Shown in pieces: positions 18,637 to 25,970 of a stretch of 27,263 nt of DNA. The notes under the pieces were generated by a model, which was given only the letters and a program-made list of their open reading frames with translations, was not told the DNA's origin and made no database searches. The DNA comes from a virus. Position numbers and translations under genes: made by a program. The stretch is taken from the IMG/VR virus record IMGVR_UViG_3300032213_002318, positions 1 through 27,263 of that record; one strand, written 5' to 3'. Each line of letters begins with the position of its first letter. Position 1 is the stretch's first letter.

Positions 18637-18638
18637 TT

Positions 18639-19061
18639 TTATCTAATTCGTTCTAGGAAAAAATCGATGGTAATTGGATTTGGTAAATTAATAATTGTAA
18701 AAGTCAAAGTTACAGCATACAAATTATCATCGGGAGATGCTTGCGCTCTTATATTTGTTACTGAAACTCTAGGCTCATAATTTGTAATTGTTTCTGCTAT
18801 TGCTCTTTCTAATTGAGATGCTACCAACGGATCGACGTTTTCAAATAAAAGACCTCTGACAGTAGAGCCTATTTCTGGTCTAAAAGGCTTTTCATAAAAA
18901 TTAGTCGAAATTAAATTTTTAACTGAGTTGATTATTGCGAACTCATTGATGTGCTTAGATACATCTTTCTTTACCGGATGTGCGTTAAAGTTTAAGTCCA
19001 AATCTCGAAAGGTTCTTTCAGAGGATATTGAAGGACTTCTAGATGTTATTGTGGTAGCCAT
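18639..19061 (-). CDS. 25: Baseplate wedge subunit gp25
   Basis: At 140 residues it is close to T4 gp25 (132) and belongs to the GPW/gp25 family. The conserved pattern is present: DLDLNF at the start, KDVS, INSVKNLI-T near residue 50, (R)PE-G near 62-65, LLFEN at 71-75, and the hallmark NYEPR at 94-98. gp25 nucleates sheath polymerisation on the wedge and interacts with gp6 and gp53. The gene follows PAAR and precedes gp6 by 2 bases. An ATAAATA motif lies 4 bases before the ATG, and no Shine-Dalgarno is evident. Older annotations call this family a lysozyme; no lysozyme motif is present. Confidence 0.93.
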   Translation of the reverse strand: MATTITSRSPSISSERTFRDLDLNFNAHPVKKDVSKHINEFAIINSVKNLISTNFYEKPFRPEIGSTVRGLLFENVDPLVASQLERAIAETITNYEPRVSVTNIRAQASPDDNLYAVTLTFTIINLPNPITIDFFLERIR

Positions 19062-19065
19062 CTCT

Positions 19066-19072
19066 TATTTAT
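19066..19072 (-). promoter_or_regulatory. ATAAATA late-promoter-like motif before gp25
   Basis: The minus strand reads GAATAAATAAGAGATG, directly after the PAAR stop. The 13 bases GGTTGAATAAATA are identical to those at the promoter-like site at 3309-3321. With T4 spacing, transcription would begin on or near the ATG. Confidence 0.4.
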
Positions 19073-19363
19073 TCAACCCGCAAAAACATTCGGTGATCCT
19101 GAGGCTACAGCCGTACATCCACCGATGCCATCTCCAATTCTTCCAGCGCCACGACCATTTACTTTTACTGAGCCGGAGCCAGAAGAAATGGAGGCAACGT
19201 GAACAAAACATGGTTTATCACCAGGTCTTAGATGTGGCGTGTTAATATGTCCTTGACAACTCCAAGGTAAACCATTCACAAAAACATTCGTGGAGCCTTG
19301 GGCTCTTGTTGGCGTTGAGCAGTGTGTTATATCCATATCTCCAATTCTACATGCGGCTGGCAT
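19073..19363 (-). CDS. 5.4: PAAR-domain spike-tip protein (T4 gp5.4-like), 96 aa
   Basis: This is a small PAAR-repeat protein. It opens MPAACRIGDMDITHCS, has HINTPHLRPGDKPC in the middle, and ends GRGAGRIGDGIGGC-x8-NVFAG. PAAR proteins cap the central spike and form a sharp metal-binding cone; His14, His39, His44 and Cys83 are plausible ligands in this copy. A frame extends upstream to 19396, but a strong Shine-Dalgarno AAGGAG (19370-19375) sits 6 bases before the ATG at 19363, and this start gives the canonical PAAR N-terminus, so I chose it. It lies near the gp5-like spike gene and next to gp25, fitting T4 order (5, 5.4, then wedge genes). Confidence 0.93.
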   Translation of the reverse strand: MPAACRIGDMDITHCSTPTRAQGSTNVFVNGLPWSCQGHINTPHLRPGDKPCFVHVASISSGSGSVKVNGRGAGRIGDGIGGCTAVASGSPNVFAG

Positions 19364-19379
19364 AATTTTCTCCTTAAAT

Positions 19380-20339
19380 TTATTCTGCTGGTTCAACCCA
19401 ACCCGGCGGGTCGGAAGTATATACTGGTGGTGCTACTGTTCCTGTATTGCTTGTGGGTATCCAAGCACCCGAATCATCTGTGTGATAAATTCTAACTTCT
19501 CCAGATGGTGGTGGAGTTGTAAAAGTTATATAATTTCCATTTATGTCATACATCGATGGAGTTACAACAATGTCACTGCCACCAAAATAAACTTCAACAC
19601 TATATTCTGTTGTTCCTGTTCTGATAAAAGGTGTTACTGACATCGGGCCAAATATTGTCTCAACTGTATTACCTGTAAAAATATCAGAAACAAATTGATA
19701 CTGTTCCATAGTCCTGATTGGATTTGAAGGATTTTCTTGAGAATATACTCCATCTATCAAAGAAGTCAATCTCGTAAAATGTCTTGTCGGTATTAAATGG
19801 ACCATTTGAGTTTCATACTCATTAGTGATGATGCCCAATCTAGTAAATCTAAATTTATACGTTACTTTTTTTTCTAAAGAATCATCGGGGTAAAACTTAA
19901 TAATGTGATTCCAACCAGTATTTGAACTGTGAGTTGGTGCTTTTGCTGCAAGTAATTCAGAATAAGAAGTATAAGTAGTAACTACAAAATCACCCAATGG
20001 TTTTGAATCGGATTCATAAAAACTCGAAGCATCTGGTACATAGTTATTAGAGTTAGTTACCTGATAGATGTCTTTGGTGGCCAGATCATCACCATATTTA
20101 CCAGACAATGTAAACGTAACTGTATAAACCCCCACTAACAAACCACCACTTGGAATACAACTTGTGTTCGACATTGTTACACCAGTAATTACACGCTCAG
20201 TAGATGCATTGGCGTCAACTCTAGCATCAATATACTGTATATTGACTGGTATCGTGTTGGTCTGTGAATCCCAAATAAACTGCACAGTTTCGCCGACAGG
20301 AACTTCTCTAAACTGAGTTCCATACTCAGATAAAGACAT
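19380..20339 (-). CDS. Virion structural protein of unknown function, 319 aa
   Basis: I do not recognise a family. The protein is beta-rich (VGETVQFIWDS, GVYTVTFTLSGKYG, KVTYKFRFTRLGI, YSVEVYFGG), with a Thr/Pro-rich C-terminus that includes VAPPVYTSDPPGWVEPAE. No signal peptide or catalytic motif is seen. Parts look like immunoglobulin-like strands. It starts directly after the stop of the 65-aa gene (TAA followed by ATG) and ends 16 bases before PAAR, inside the T4 interval between gp5 and gp5.4. This position suggests a spike- or hub-associated structural role, but that is inference. Structural proteins of unknown function occur at this position in T4-like aquatic phages. Confidence 0.6.
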   Translation of the reverse strand: MSLSEYGTQFREVPVGETVQFIWDSQTNTIPVNIQYIDARVDANASTERVITGVTMSNTSCIPSGGLLVGVYTVTFTLSGKYGDDLATKDIYQVTNSNNYVPDASSFYESDSKPLGDFVVTTYTSYSELLAAKAPTHSSNTGWNHIIKFYPDDSLEKKVTYKFRFTRLGIITNEYETQMVHLIPTRHFTRLTSLIDGVYSQENPSNPIRTMEQYQFVSDIFTGNTVETIFGPMSVTPFIRTGTTEYSVEVYFGGSDIVVTPSMYDINGNYITFTTPPPSGEVRIYHTDDSGAWIPTSNTGTVAPPVYTSDPPGWVEPAE

Positions 20340-20537
20340 TTAGAAAGTACCTCTTTTCAGTAACTCTTGAAATCTTGGTATCCAAGAGTCAATCTCTTCA
20401 TGCTCTTCTTCCGAGTGTGGCGGAGGCGGCATGTACGGATTAAACTTAATCATGGCATCAAACTTCAGAGGTATATCCTCATATCGAGTATATGTTTTAA
20501 TTTTACCATTTTCTAAAATAACAAATTCGTGTTTCAT
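20340..20537 (-). CDS. Small hypothetical protein, 65 aa
   Basis: This acidic small protein starts MKHEFVILENGKIKTYTRYE and has a central proline run (YMPPPPHSEEEHEE) followed by a helical end IPRFQELLKRGTF. No family is recognised. Its ATG lies 1 base after the gp5-like stop, and its stop abuts the next ATG, so it is translationally coupled on both sides, which argues that it is real. It may be a spike or hub assembly factor, but nothing in the sequence shows this. Confidence 0.65.
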   Translation of the reverse strand: MKHEFVILENGKIKTYTRYEDIPLKFDAMIKFNPYMPPPPHSEEEHEEIDSWIPRFQELLKRGTF

Positions 20538-20538
20538 A

Positions 20539-21609
20539 TTAATTCAGCCTAATTATTGATCCTTGTATAGTCATTACACCACCAGATTTAATTGTTGCTG
20601 AGCCCCTTGCTTGAATATCCAAAGTCTGACAAGTCGCTCTTAGTCTTTGTGTTACCGCTAATGTGGCATTCTTTTTAACTGTAGCATTAAGATTACCATC
20701 GACTGTGGCAGTCACATCACCCTTAACTGTTGCTGTAACATTTTTATCCACTTTGACATAAGCATTTTCTTTTACATAAACTTCAGCATCACCTTGAACT
20801 GTAACAAAACATTTTCCCATAATATAAACACGATCACTGCCCATCACAATTTCATAATTATCTTTTGTAATTTTTTCTACTTTATCACCATTAGGAAACC
20901 ATTCTTGAAATGATCCATTACGATGTGCAAGTTGAACTCGTTCTTTGCCATACGTATCATCAAATTCCATAATGTGTCCTGATTCAGTTTCTAACACATT
21001 GTTATATGGATATTTTGCGTCATACTGAGTTGTCGGTTCATTCCAAGTGCCATTGAAAGTTGGCACAGATTTAACCACATTATTCTTACGTTCTTGAATA
21101 AAAGTTTCTGACATCTTTTCATCATTACGTGCCAAGCGTGATGTCGTTGGTTCATCCAATCTTGATGGATAAAGAGATGCTTTACTTTCTTCTGTGATCT
21201 GTATTCCAGAACCATCAGTTTTATATGTTTTAGATTTTGGTGGTCTTGGCGCAGACGATAATTCTGAATCTGTTCTTGGATCAGTAAATGGCTCTTGTCG
21301 ATTGGGTGACTTCAAAGGTATGCCAGGTAAACCACCAATCATGACGGGTTCTTGAGCATTTTCGCCATCAACAAAAAATCCAAAAATCATATCACCTTCT
21401 TTTGGTGCATATACGACAGAAGAGTTTATTGGAATAATTGGAACTGCCCAAGGTAACATATTAGTTGGCAATTGCATTTTGTTTTCTGAATGCCAACCAA
21501 CACAACGAATTCGACAACGACCTAATTTTAAAGGATCATTTCTATCTTCAACAACGCCAATCCACCAGGTAAAGTTTGCTTTGCCAGCAAAGTCTATATT
21601 CTCGTTCAT
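20539..21609 (-). CDS. 5: Central spike/baseplate hub protein gp5, without visible lysozyme domain
   Basis: This is 356 residues from the chosen start, against 575 in T4 gp5. Residues about 12-95 form the OB-fold: WWIGVVEDRNDPLKLGRCRI, then LPWAVPIIP and a G-MIFGFFVDG segment, closely like T4 gp5. Residues about 263-356 form the trimeric beta-helix needle with repeats such as VKGDVTATVDGNLNATVKKN. The middle (100-260) is a linker and shaft-like region with no lysozyme domain visible. gp5 trimers with gp27 make the membrane-puncturing spike. The start is MetMet; GAGG is 5 bases before the second Met, and the upstream stop overlaps it (TGATG), so 21609 is preferred over 21612. Confidence 0.9.
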   Translation of the reverse strand: MNENIDFAGKANFTWWIGVVEDRNDPLKLGRCRIRCVGWHSENKMQLPTNMLPWAVPIIPINSSVVYAPKEGDMIFGFFVDGENAQEPVMIGGLPGIPLKSPNRQEPFTDPRTDSELSSAPRPPKSKTYKTDGSGIQITEESKASLYPSRLDEPTTSRLARNDEKMSETFIQERKNNVVKSVPTFNGTWNEPTTQYDAKYPYNNVLETESGHIMEFDDTYGKERVQLAHRNGSFQEWFPNGDKVEKITKDNYEIVMGSDRVYIMGKCFVTVQGDAEVYVKENAYVKVDKNVTATVKGDVTATVDGNLNATVKKNATLAVTQRLRATCQTLDIQARGSATIKSGGVMTIQGSIIRLN

Positions 21610-22934
21610 CATGTCCTCATTAATAATTCATTTTGTTGTGGGTTACTTGTGTAAACCTGGTTATCATTTGTTGAATCTGTGGCAATTTCAATTAAAGTTT
21701 CGTGTTTATTGTGCGTTATCGTATGTCTTGCCGCAACAATTAAATATTTCCCATTCAAAGTTACTTCTTCACCCTCTGAATTTTTACCTTTGGTTCTAAA
21801 TCCAGAAGTAAAAATTTCCACATTAAATCCAGAAGTCAGTTGAAAGTTGCCAGGCATAACAACTCTCACTCTTCTGGCTATTAAGTTTTTAAAAATGGCT
21901 CTTCTTTGAAACAAAAAGTTTTCATATGTTTCTGTTTTTGTTATTGAGTCTGCATCATATTTTTTAATATAAGCACTATCTTTTCTATTTGTACCAAAAA
22001 TACTTAGCACTTTTCTTGAATCAATAGAAGCCAGATTCGTTGAGTTATCTTTATTAAAAATTTCCGTTTTGTTTGGCGTTCTATTTAAATGATCAACAGA
22101 GCCATAGTGGTCATCAAAAGTTATAACTTTATCTCCAAGACTTCTGGTAATAGGATCAAATCCTATAAATCTGCCGGAATTTACACCACTTCTGATTCTA
22201 TCTATTGAGTCATTTTGAATCATTAATTGATAACTTCTGGCACTGCTCATCTCAGATAATGCATCATTTTTAGTCAAGTTTTTAGGATCAAAATTTATTT
22301 TTAATATTGAATCATTTCTAATTAGTGATGACAATGAAACATAATTGTATCCAAAAATATTTGAAAAAAATACAAAACTCGGTGCGTTGTTATTATCAAG
22401 TGAACGTTTAGCACACCACTCTATTGCTTGTAATGGCGGTAAATTTGGTATGACTATTTTTCTTATGCCCGAAGATTCTTCAATTATGCCGCTATCATTA
22501 TTTTCGAGTTTGAGATAATTCGTTAATATTTTTTTAGCGGCATCTGAATATGTAGTTTCATAACTTTGATTCACTCTCTGTTGATCAGAAAAGACAAACT
22601 CATCCGAGATAAAATGCAGAATGTATTTTTCCGCTGACTGATTTACATTTCTCCGGTCAGTCTGCTTGTATATTCTAAATGACTTTGTAAACGATATGAA
22701 GCCAGGACTTTTTTCAACATCAATCAGTATAACTTCAGATCCATCAAATTTGAGTGTTCTTGATAAGCCAACAGCATCGGTAAGCAAAACATTACCGGAC
22801 ATCATCGGCATAAACAAAGAATCATAAACATTAATCTCATCGTATATGGCAGAAATATCAACACTTCCACCTTTTGTCATGATGGAAATTTGTTTTATTT
22901 TAAACTGTAACGAATCTTGTAAGGTCGTAGTCAT
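21609..22934 (-). CDS. 27: Baseplate hub protein gp27
   Basis: At 441 residues it is a little longer than T4 gp27 (391). Features that fit the family are an N-terminal beta domain starting near INVYDSLFMPMMSGNVLLTD, a middle domain with an aromatic-rich IEWCAKRSL segment then FVFFSNIFGYNYVSL, and a C-terminal beta barrel with PGNFQLTSGFNVEIF followed by KYLIVAARHTITHN. gp27 trimers form the hub cylinder that holds gp5 and connects to the tail tube. The ATG overlaps the gp53 stop (ATGA), with AGAG just upstream, and the 3' end overlaps the gp5 start. The neighbour order supports the call. Confidence 0.85.
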   Translation of the reverse strand: MTTTLQDSLQFKIKQISIMTKGGSVDISAIYDEINVYDSLFMPMMSGNVLLTDAVGLSRTLKFDGSEVILIDVEKSPGFISFTKSFRIYKQTDRRNVNQSAEKYILHFISDEFVFSDQQRVNQSYETTYSDAAKKILTNYLKLENNDSGIIEESSGIRKIVIPNLPPLQAIEWCAKRSLDNNNAPSFVFFSNIFGYNYVSLSSLIRNDSILKINFDPKNLTKNDALSEMSSARSYQLMIQNDSIDRIRSGVNSGRFIGFDPITRSLGDKVITFDDHYGSVDHLNRTPNKTEIFNKDNSTNLASIDSRKVLSIFGTNRKDSAYIKKYDADSITKTETYENFLFQRRAIFKNLIARRVRVVMPGNFQLTSGFNVEIFTSGFRTKGKNSEGEEVTLNGKYLIVAARHTITHNKHETLIEIATDSTNDNQVYTSNPQQNELLMRT

Positions 22935-23596
22935 TCTCTAATAATCTGTTGAAACTCTTCAAAGACATCTGCTGCAAAATCAGGTTTTAACAATCGTATA
23001 TTTCTCTTATCTTCATTTACCTGCATCTCGTATTCATAGTATGTAAGTTTTTCTTTTGACACCGCTTCATTTACAACTTTTCCATTATTTAAAGTGTATG
23101 AATTTGTGCCGACTATAACATTGGCATATGCATTTGCAGTTATTTGTATTTTTTCTTTGATCGTTTTACTATCAACTGTTTGAGCAGTCAAACTTCTTGT
23201 ATTCACTTGATAGTAAGAATGAACATTGTTTTCACTTTTTGCCCACTGAAGTCCGGTCTGTACTGTTGTATTTGCCGCACCATTAGCGGAATATTTTTCA
23301 TTCACATACTTAACAAATTCACGATAACTTAAAGGCCAATCATATTGAGGATCAATGATGTCATTGAACATTAGAACTATCCAATGTCTTTCGGAACTGC
23401 CATAAAGTTTGTATGCAATCGATTCTGGCGTGTCCGAATCTTTTATTTCATAAGGATAAAAAATATTTAAATTTTGTTTTATATTTGGTTCAAATGCAAA
23501 ACGGGATATGATGTTGGTTACAACATCTAATGCTACCTCGTTATTGGCATCAACACTATAAAAAGTTGAAGGAAAAAGATTAAAATAATTTGCCAT
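22931..23596 (-). CDS. 53: Baseplate wedge subunit gp53
   Basis: At 221 residues it is close to T4 gp53 (196). Residues about 53-95 form the LysM-like region typical of gp53: DTPESIAYKLYGSSERHWIV, then LMFNDIIDP and a WPLSYREF segment, parallel to the T4 pattern of PEELANAIYGNPQLYWVLL and ND-YDP. The C-terminus KRNIRLLKPDF, then VFEEFQQIIRE, also has a T4 counterpart. gp53 clamps neighbouring wedges together during baseplate closure. It begins 6 bases after gp48 ends and overlaps gp27 by 4 bases. A weak TAAATAGATA stretch precedes the ATG; no strong Shine-Dalgarno is seen. Confidence 0.92.
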   Translation of the reverse strand: MANYFNLFPSTFYSVDANNEVALDVVTNIISRFAFEPNIKQNLNIFYPYEIKDSDTPESIAYKLYGSSERHWIVLMFNDIIDPQYDWPLSYREFVKYVNEKYSANGAANTTVQTGLQWAKSENNVHSYYQVNTRSLTAQTVDSKTIKEKIQITANAYANVIVGTNSYTLNNGKVVNEAVSKEKLTYYEYEMQVNEDKRNIRLLKPDFAADVFEEFQQIIRE

Positions 23597-23602
23597 TGTT
23601 AT

Positions 23603-24907
23603 CTATTTACCGAATATTCCTTGTTTTAAACCCTCAACATTTACTTTTGTTGAAGCATAACTTTTTGCAGAACCAAAATCTTCTTTTGTGATATATGTTG
23701 TTTCTCTAAACTGAAGTGTCAACTGAATACCAACTGGCATACCTGTTCGACCCAAGTCTGGATTGTTTTCACCAGGAACTTCATAAGCAGACCAACCTCT
23801 TGGCGCATAATTAACTTGTAAACTTTCCAAAACACAAGATGCTATTGGTGGTATGTTTGGATTTTGACGACCAGCATAATAGAATTGAATATCAAATTCT
23901 GATGGTGGTATCAAAAGACCTGATTGCTTGCCTGAAATTTTTTCCAATTCTGGTGCTTGGTGAAATCTAAAACGATCAATAATTTTTTGTACTTCAAGTG
24001 CTTCTCTTTCGTCACGTGGCCAAAAGAAAAACTCAAATTGAAATTGACGAAAATCTGGTGAGTTATAGATCAATTCTAACATTGGGTTTACAACTCTGCC
24101 AGTCACACCAAATACACCCAAACGAGTTGTATCTGTTGCACCTGTTGCACCACCAAGCACTCTTTCACCAAGTGCTTGCAATGCACCAGTTTTTTTGATT
24201 GCTTCAAGTGCTGCTTTGCCTCCGCCCGCTTTGTAAGTTTCAACTAGGCCAGGCAAAGCAACAAGTGCTTGACCTAATAATTCTTTACCAGGAGATAAAC
24301 CATCGTATGATTGGCGGCTATCAAATTGAATTGTATCCGGCATATACAAAGCAATCGATTCGGATGTTAATTGCGTTTTATTGATAAATCCAAAAGGTGT
24401 CTTATCAGTGATTCTTTGAATCGAACTTGTAATGTTATCGTTTATTCTTTGTTCGCCAATAGAAAATGATCTTTGTTGAAAGAAACTGGATATTCCACCA
24501 GAAATCGATCTGCCCGTGGAACCAAATTTTTCATAAAGAACAGTGTTTACTTTTGCAATACCATTTTCCAAACTTCTGTTAATTTTGTCGGCAAAAGAAT
24601 TCTTGACTTGACTTCTGGAGATTCTATCTGCAACAGAAATACCTCTTGAGAGTTGATCTTGAATTGCTTTTTCGGAGTTTGAATCGAAAACTTGGCCGCT
24701 GCGATAAGATGATGAAAATTGAGTTTCTTTTTGCTCACGTACAAAGAAAATCATGTAATGACCTTTATCTGCACTGCCTACATCCATTGGATATTTTAAA
24801 GAATTTTGTTTGAAGTTACCACCAACGGCATCCAGTGCAGATAGCGGTCCAAATTCACGTGTGTCATCATATCCGAATCTAATGTCTGATAAACCGAAAA
24901 ATGCCAT
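23603..24907 (-). CDS. 48: Baseplate tail-tube cap protein gp48
   Basis: This 434-residue protein has the gp48 style: FFGLSDIRFGYDDTREFGPL at the start, a helical Ser/Arg-rich stretch (about 80-170), MPDTIQFD near 187, NPMLELIYNSPDFRQFQFEF (about 272-291) followed by FFWPRDEREA, then an RFHQAPE segment and a C-terminal PRGWSAYEV then TGMPVGIQLTLQF (about 366-392). The C-terminal part resembles tail-tube proteins, as expected for a protein that caps the hub and templates the tube. AGGAAA (24912-24917) precedes the ATG, and a late promoter motif is at 24937-24943. This is the first gene of the long minus-strand operon. T4 keeps gp48 next to gp54; here gp54 is about 1 kb away on the other strand. 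Confidence 0.88.
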   Translation of the reverse strand: MAFFGLSDIRFGYDDTREFGPLSALDAVGGNFKQNSLKYPMDVGSADKGHYMIFFVREQKETQFSSSYRSGQVFDSNSEKAIQDQLSRGISVADRISRSQVKNSFADKINRSLENGIAKVNTVLYEKFGSTGRSISGGISSFFQQRSFSIGEQRINDNITSSIQRITDKTPFGFINKTQLTSESIALYMPDTIQFDSRQSYDGLSPGKELLGQALVALPGLVETYKAGGGKAALEAIKKTGALQALGERVLGGATGATDTTRLGVFGVTGRVVNPMLELIYNSPDFRQFQFEFFFWPRDEREALEVQKIIDRFRFHQAPELEKISGKQSGLLIPPSEFDIQFYYAGRQNPNIPPIASCVLESLQVNYAPRGWSAYEVPGENNPDLGRTGMPVGIQLTLQFRETTYITKEDFGSAKSYASTKVNVEGLKQGIFGK

Positions 24908-24936
24908 ATGGTTTCCTATTTTGATTGACTAGATAG

Positions 24937-24943
24937 TATTTAT
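24937..24943 (-). promoter_or_regulatory. T4-type late promoter -10 motif for the minus-strand baseplate operon
   Basis: The minus strand reads CATAAATACT, one mismatch from TATAAATACT. Predicted transcription starts near 24930, giving a leader of about 23 bases with AGGAAA before gp48. The motif overlaps the ATG (24942) of the divergent gp4 gene. Confidence 0.65.
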
Positions 24944-25373
24944 GTCAAACAAAGGAAGGTTTAAACCAAGAAACCCAGGAAAGTATAAGGGTGATGCCAC
25001 CAACATCATCTATAGATCCACTTGGGAAATAAAGGTAATGAGATATTTAGATGAGAATCCGAACATCATTTGGTGGGGTTCGGAAGAGTTGCCTATACCA
25101 TACATCAGTCCAATCGACAAAAGAAAGCATCGTTATTTCCCAGACTTCATTGCCAAAATACGCAAAAATGATGGTAAAGTGATGACTTACATTATTGAAG
25201 TCAAACCCGAAAAACAGACAAAGCCACCCACGCAAAAACGCAAAACAAAGACGTTTATCCAAGAAGCCATGACATATGAAGTCAACAAAGCCAAGTGGTA
25301 TGCTGCCGAAGAGTTCTGCAAAGACCACGGCTGGCAGTTTCTTGTGCTGACAGAAAAACACCTAGGCATCTAA
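24942..25373 (+). CDS. 4: Head completion protein gp4 (PD-(D/E)xK-like)
   Basis: This 143-residue protein is close to T4 gp4 in length and sequence: GRFKPRNPGKYKGD at the start, IYRSTWE (Glu29), the HRYFPDF motif (Asp68), YIIEVKP (Glu86, Lys88), a basic K-rich stretch, NKAKWYAAEEFCKDHGW, and a TEKHLGI end. The Glu29/Asp68/Glu86-x-Lys88 arrangement matches a PD-(D/E)xK nuclease fold of the TnsA N-terminal type. gp4 is needed to finish filled heads before tail joining. No Shine-Dalgarno is seen before the ATG, which lies in a divergent 34-base gap that also holds a promoter for the other strand. Confidence 0.9.
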   Translation: MSNKGRFKPRNPGKYKGDATNIIYRSTWEIKVMRYLDENPNIIWWGSEELPIPYISPIDKRKHRYFPDFIAKIRKNDGKVMTYIIEVKPEKQTKPPTQKRKTKTFIQEAMTYEVNKAKWYAAEEFCKDHGWQFLVLTEKHLGI

Positions 25374-25374
25374 G

Positions 25375-25381
25375 ATAAATA
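25375..25381 (+). promoter_or_regulatory. ATAAATA late-promoter-like motif before the gp2-like gene
   Basis: The sequence GATAAATACAG lies in the 12-base gap between gp4 and the next gene. It resembles a T4 late -10 element, but its predicted start would fall at the ATG (25386). It may be a promoter for a leaderless message or chance. Confidence 0.35.
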
Positions 25382-25385
25382 CAGA

Positions 25386-25970
25386 ATGGCTAAGAAATTA
25401 ATAGACAGAGTTAAAGAGTCGCTGGCAAAGTCTGGTTATGAACCACGCACACGTGACGCTCGTAAATGGCTAAGAACAAAAATACCAAGTCTTAGACCAA
25501 CCAAGGCTGAACTGATGCGTGACCGCATGAGACTCCGAGACAAGTCTTTTATTGGCCGTATGTATTTTTATTACTATGATCCTAAGACAAAGGACACGCT
25601 GCCATATTACGACAAGTTCCCATTGGTCATACCAATAGAACGATACTCAGACGGTTTTCTAGGGTTAAATTTACATTACATACACCCAAAGCAGCGTATA
25701 GTCCTATTAGATAAACTTAGTGTCATATTAAACAACCGTGATTATGATGAGACAACAAGGCTGAGAATCAGTTATGATTTTCTAGCAAGAGCAACGAAAG
25801 TTTTCTCTCAAGCAAAGCCTTGCATAAAACGATATTTGTTTAGCCACATACAATCTCGTTTTTTGGAAATTACAGCAGATGAGTGGGATATTGCCGTCAT
25901 GTTACCAGTAGAATCATTTGCTAAAGCAAGCGCAAGTAAAGTCTGGTCAGAATCAGAGGATAAATTTTAA
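25386..25970 (+). CDS. 2: Probable DNA end protector gp2-like protein, 194 aa
   Basis: This is a basic protein. Residues 1-55 are helical and Arg/Lys-rich. A conserved core from about residue 57 reads FIGRMYFYYYDPKTKDTLPY, then FPLVIPIERYSDGFLGLNLH and YIHPKQRIVLLDKL. As I remember them, proteins with this core in T4-like aquatic phages are annotated as gp2, which protects the packaged DNA end. T4 gp2 is longer (274), so the assignment is tentative. Its neighbour gp4 supports it, since genes 2 and 4 adjoin in T4. The DNA-binding role is suggested only by the basic N-terminus. Its stop overlaps the gp54 start (TAATG). Confidence 0.65.
   Translation: MAKKLIDRVKESLAKSGYEPRTRDARKWLRTKIPSLRPTKAELMRDRMRLRDKSFIGRMYFYYYDPKTKDTLPYYDKFPLVIPIERYSDGFLGLNLHYIHPKQRIVLLDKLSVILNNRDYDETTRLRISYDFLARATKVFSQAKPCIKRYLFSHIQSRFLEITADEWDIAVMLPVESFAKASASKVWSESEDKF

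Noticed and set aside
18639-19061. gp25 as a lysozyme
   Set aside because: The family name is historical; the sequence has the NYEPR wedge signature and no lysozyme catalytic motif.
19364-19396. Upstream start for the PAAR gene (Met at 19396)
   Set aside because: It would overlap the preceding gene, and the strong AAGGAG site is placed for the ATG at 19363, which gives the usual PAAR N-terminus.
25047-25369. Minus-strand ORFs antisense to gp4
   Set aside because: The sense frame is a clear gp4 homologue; the antisense frames show no family signal.
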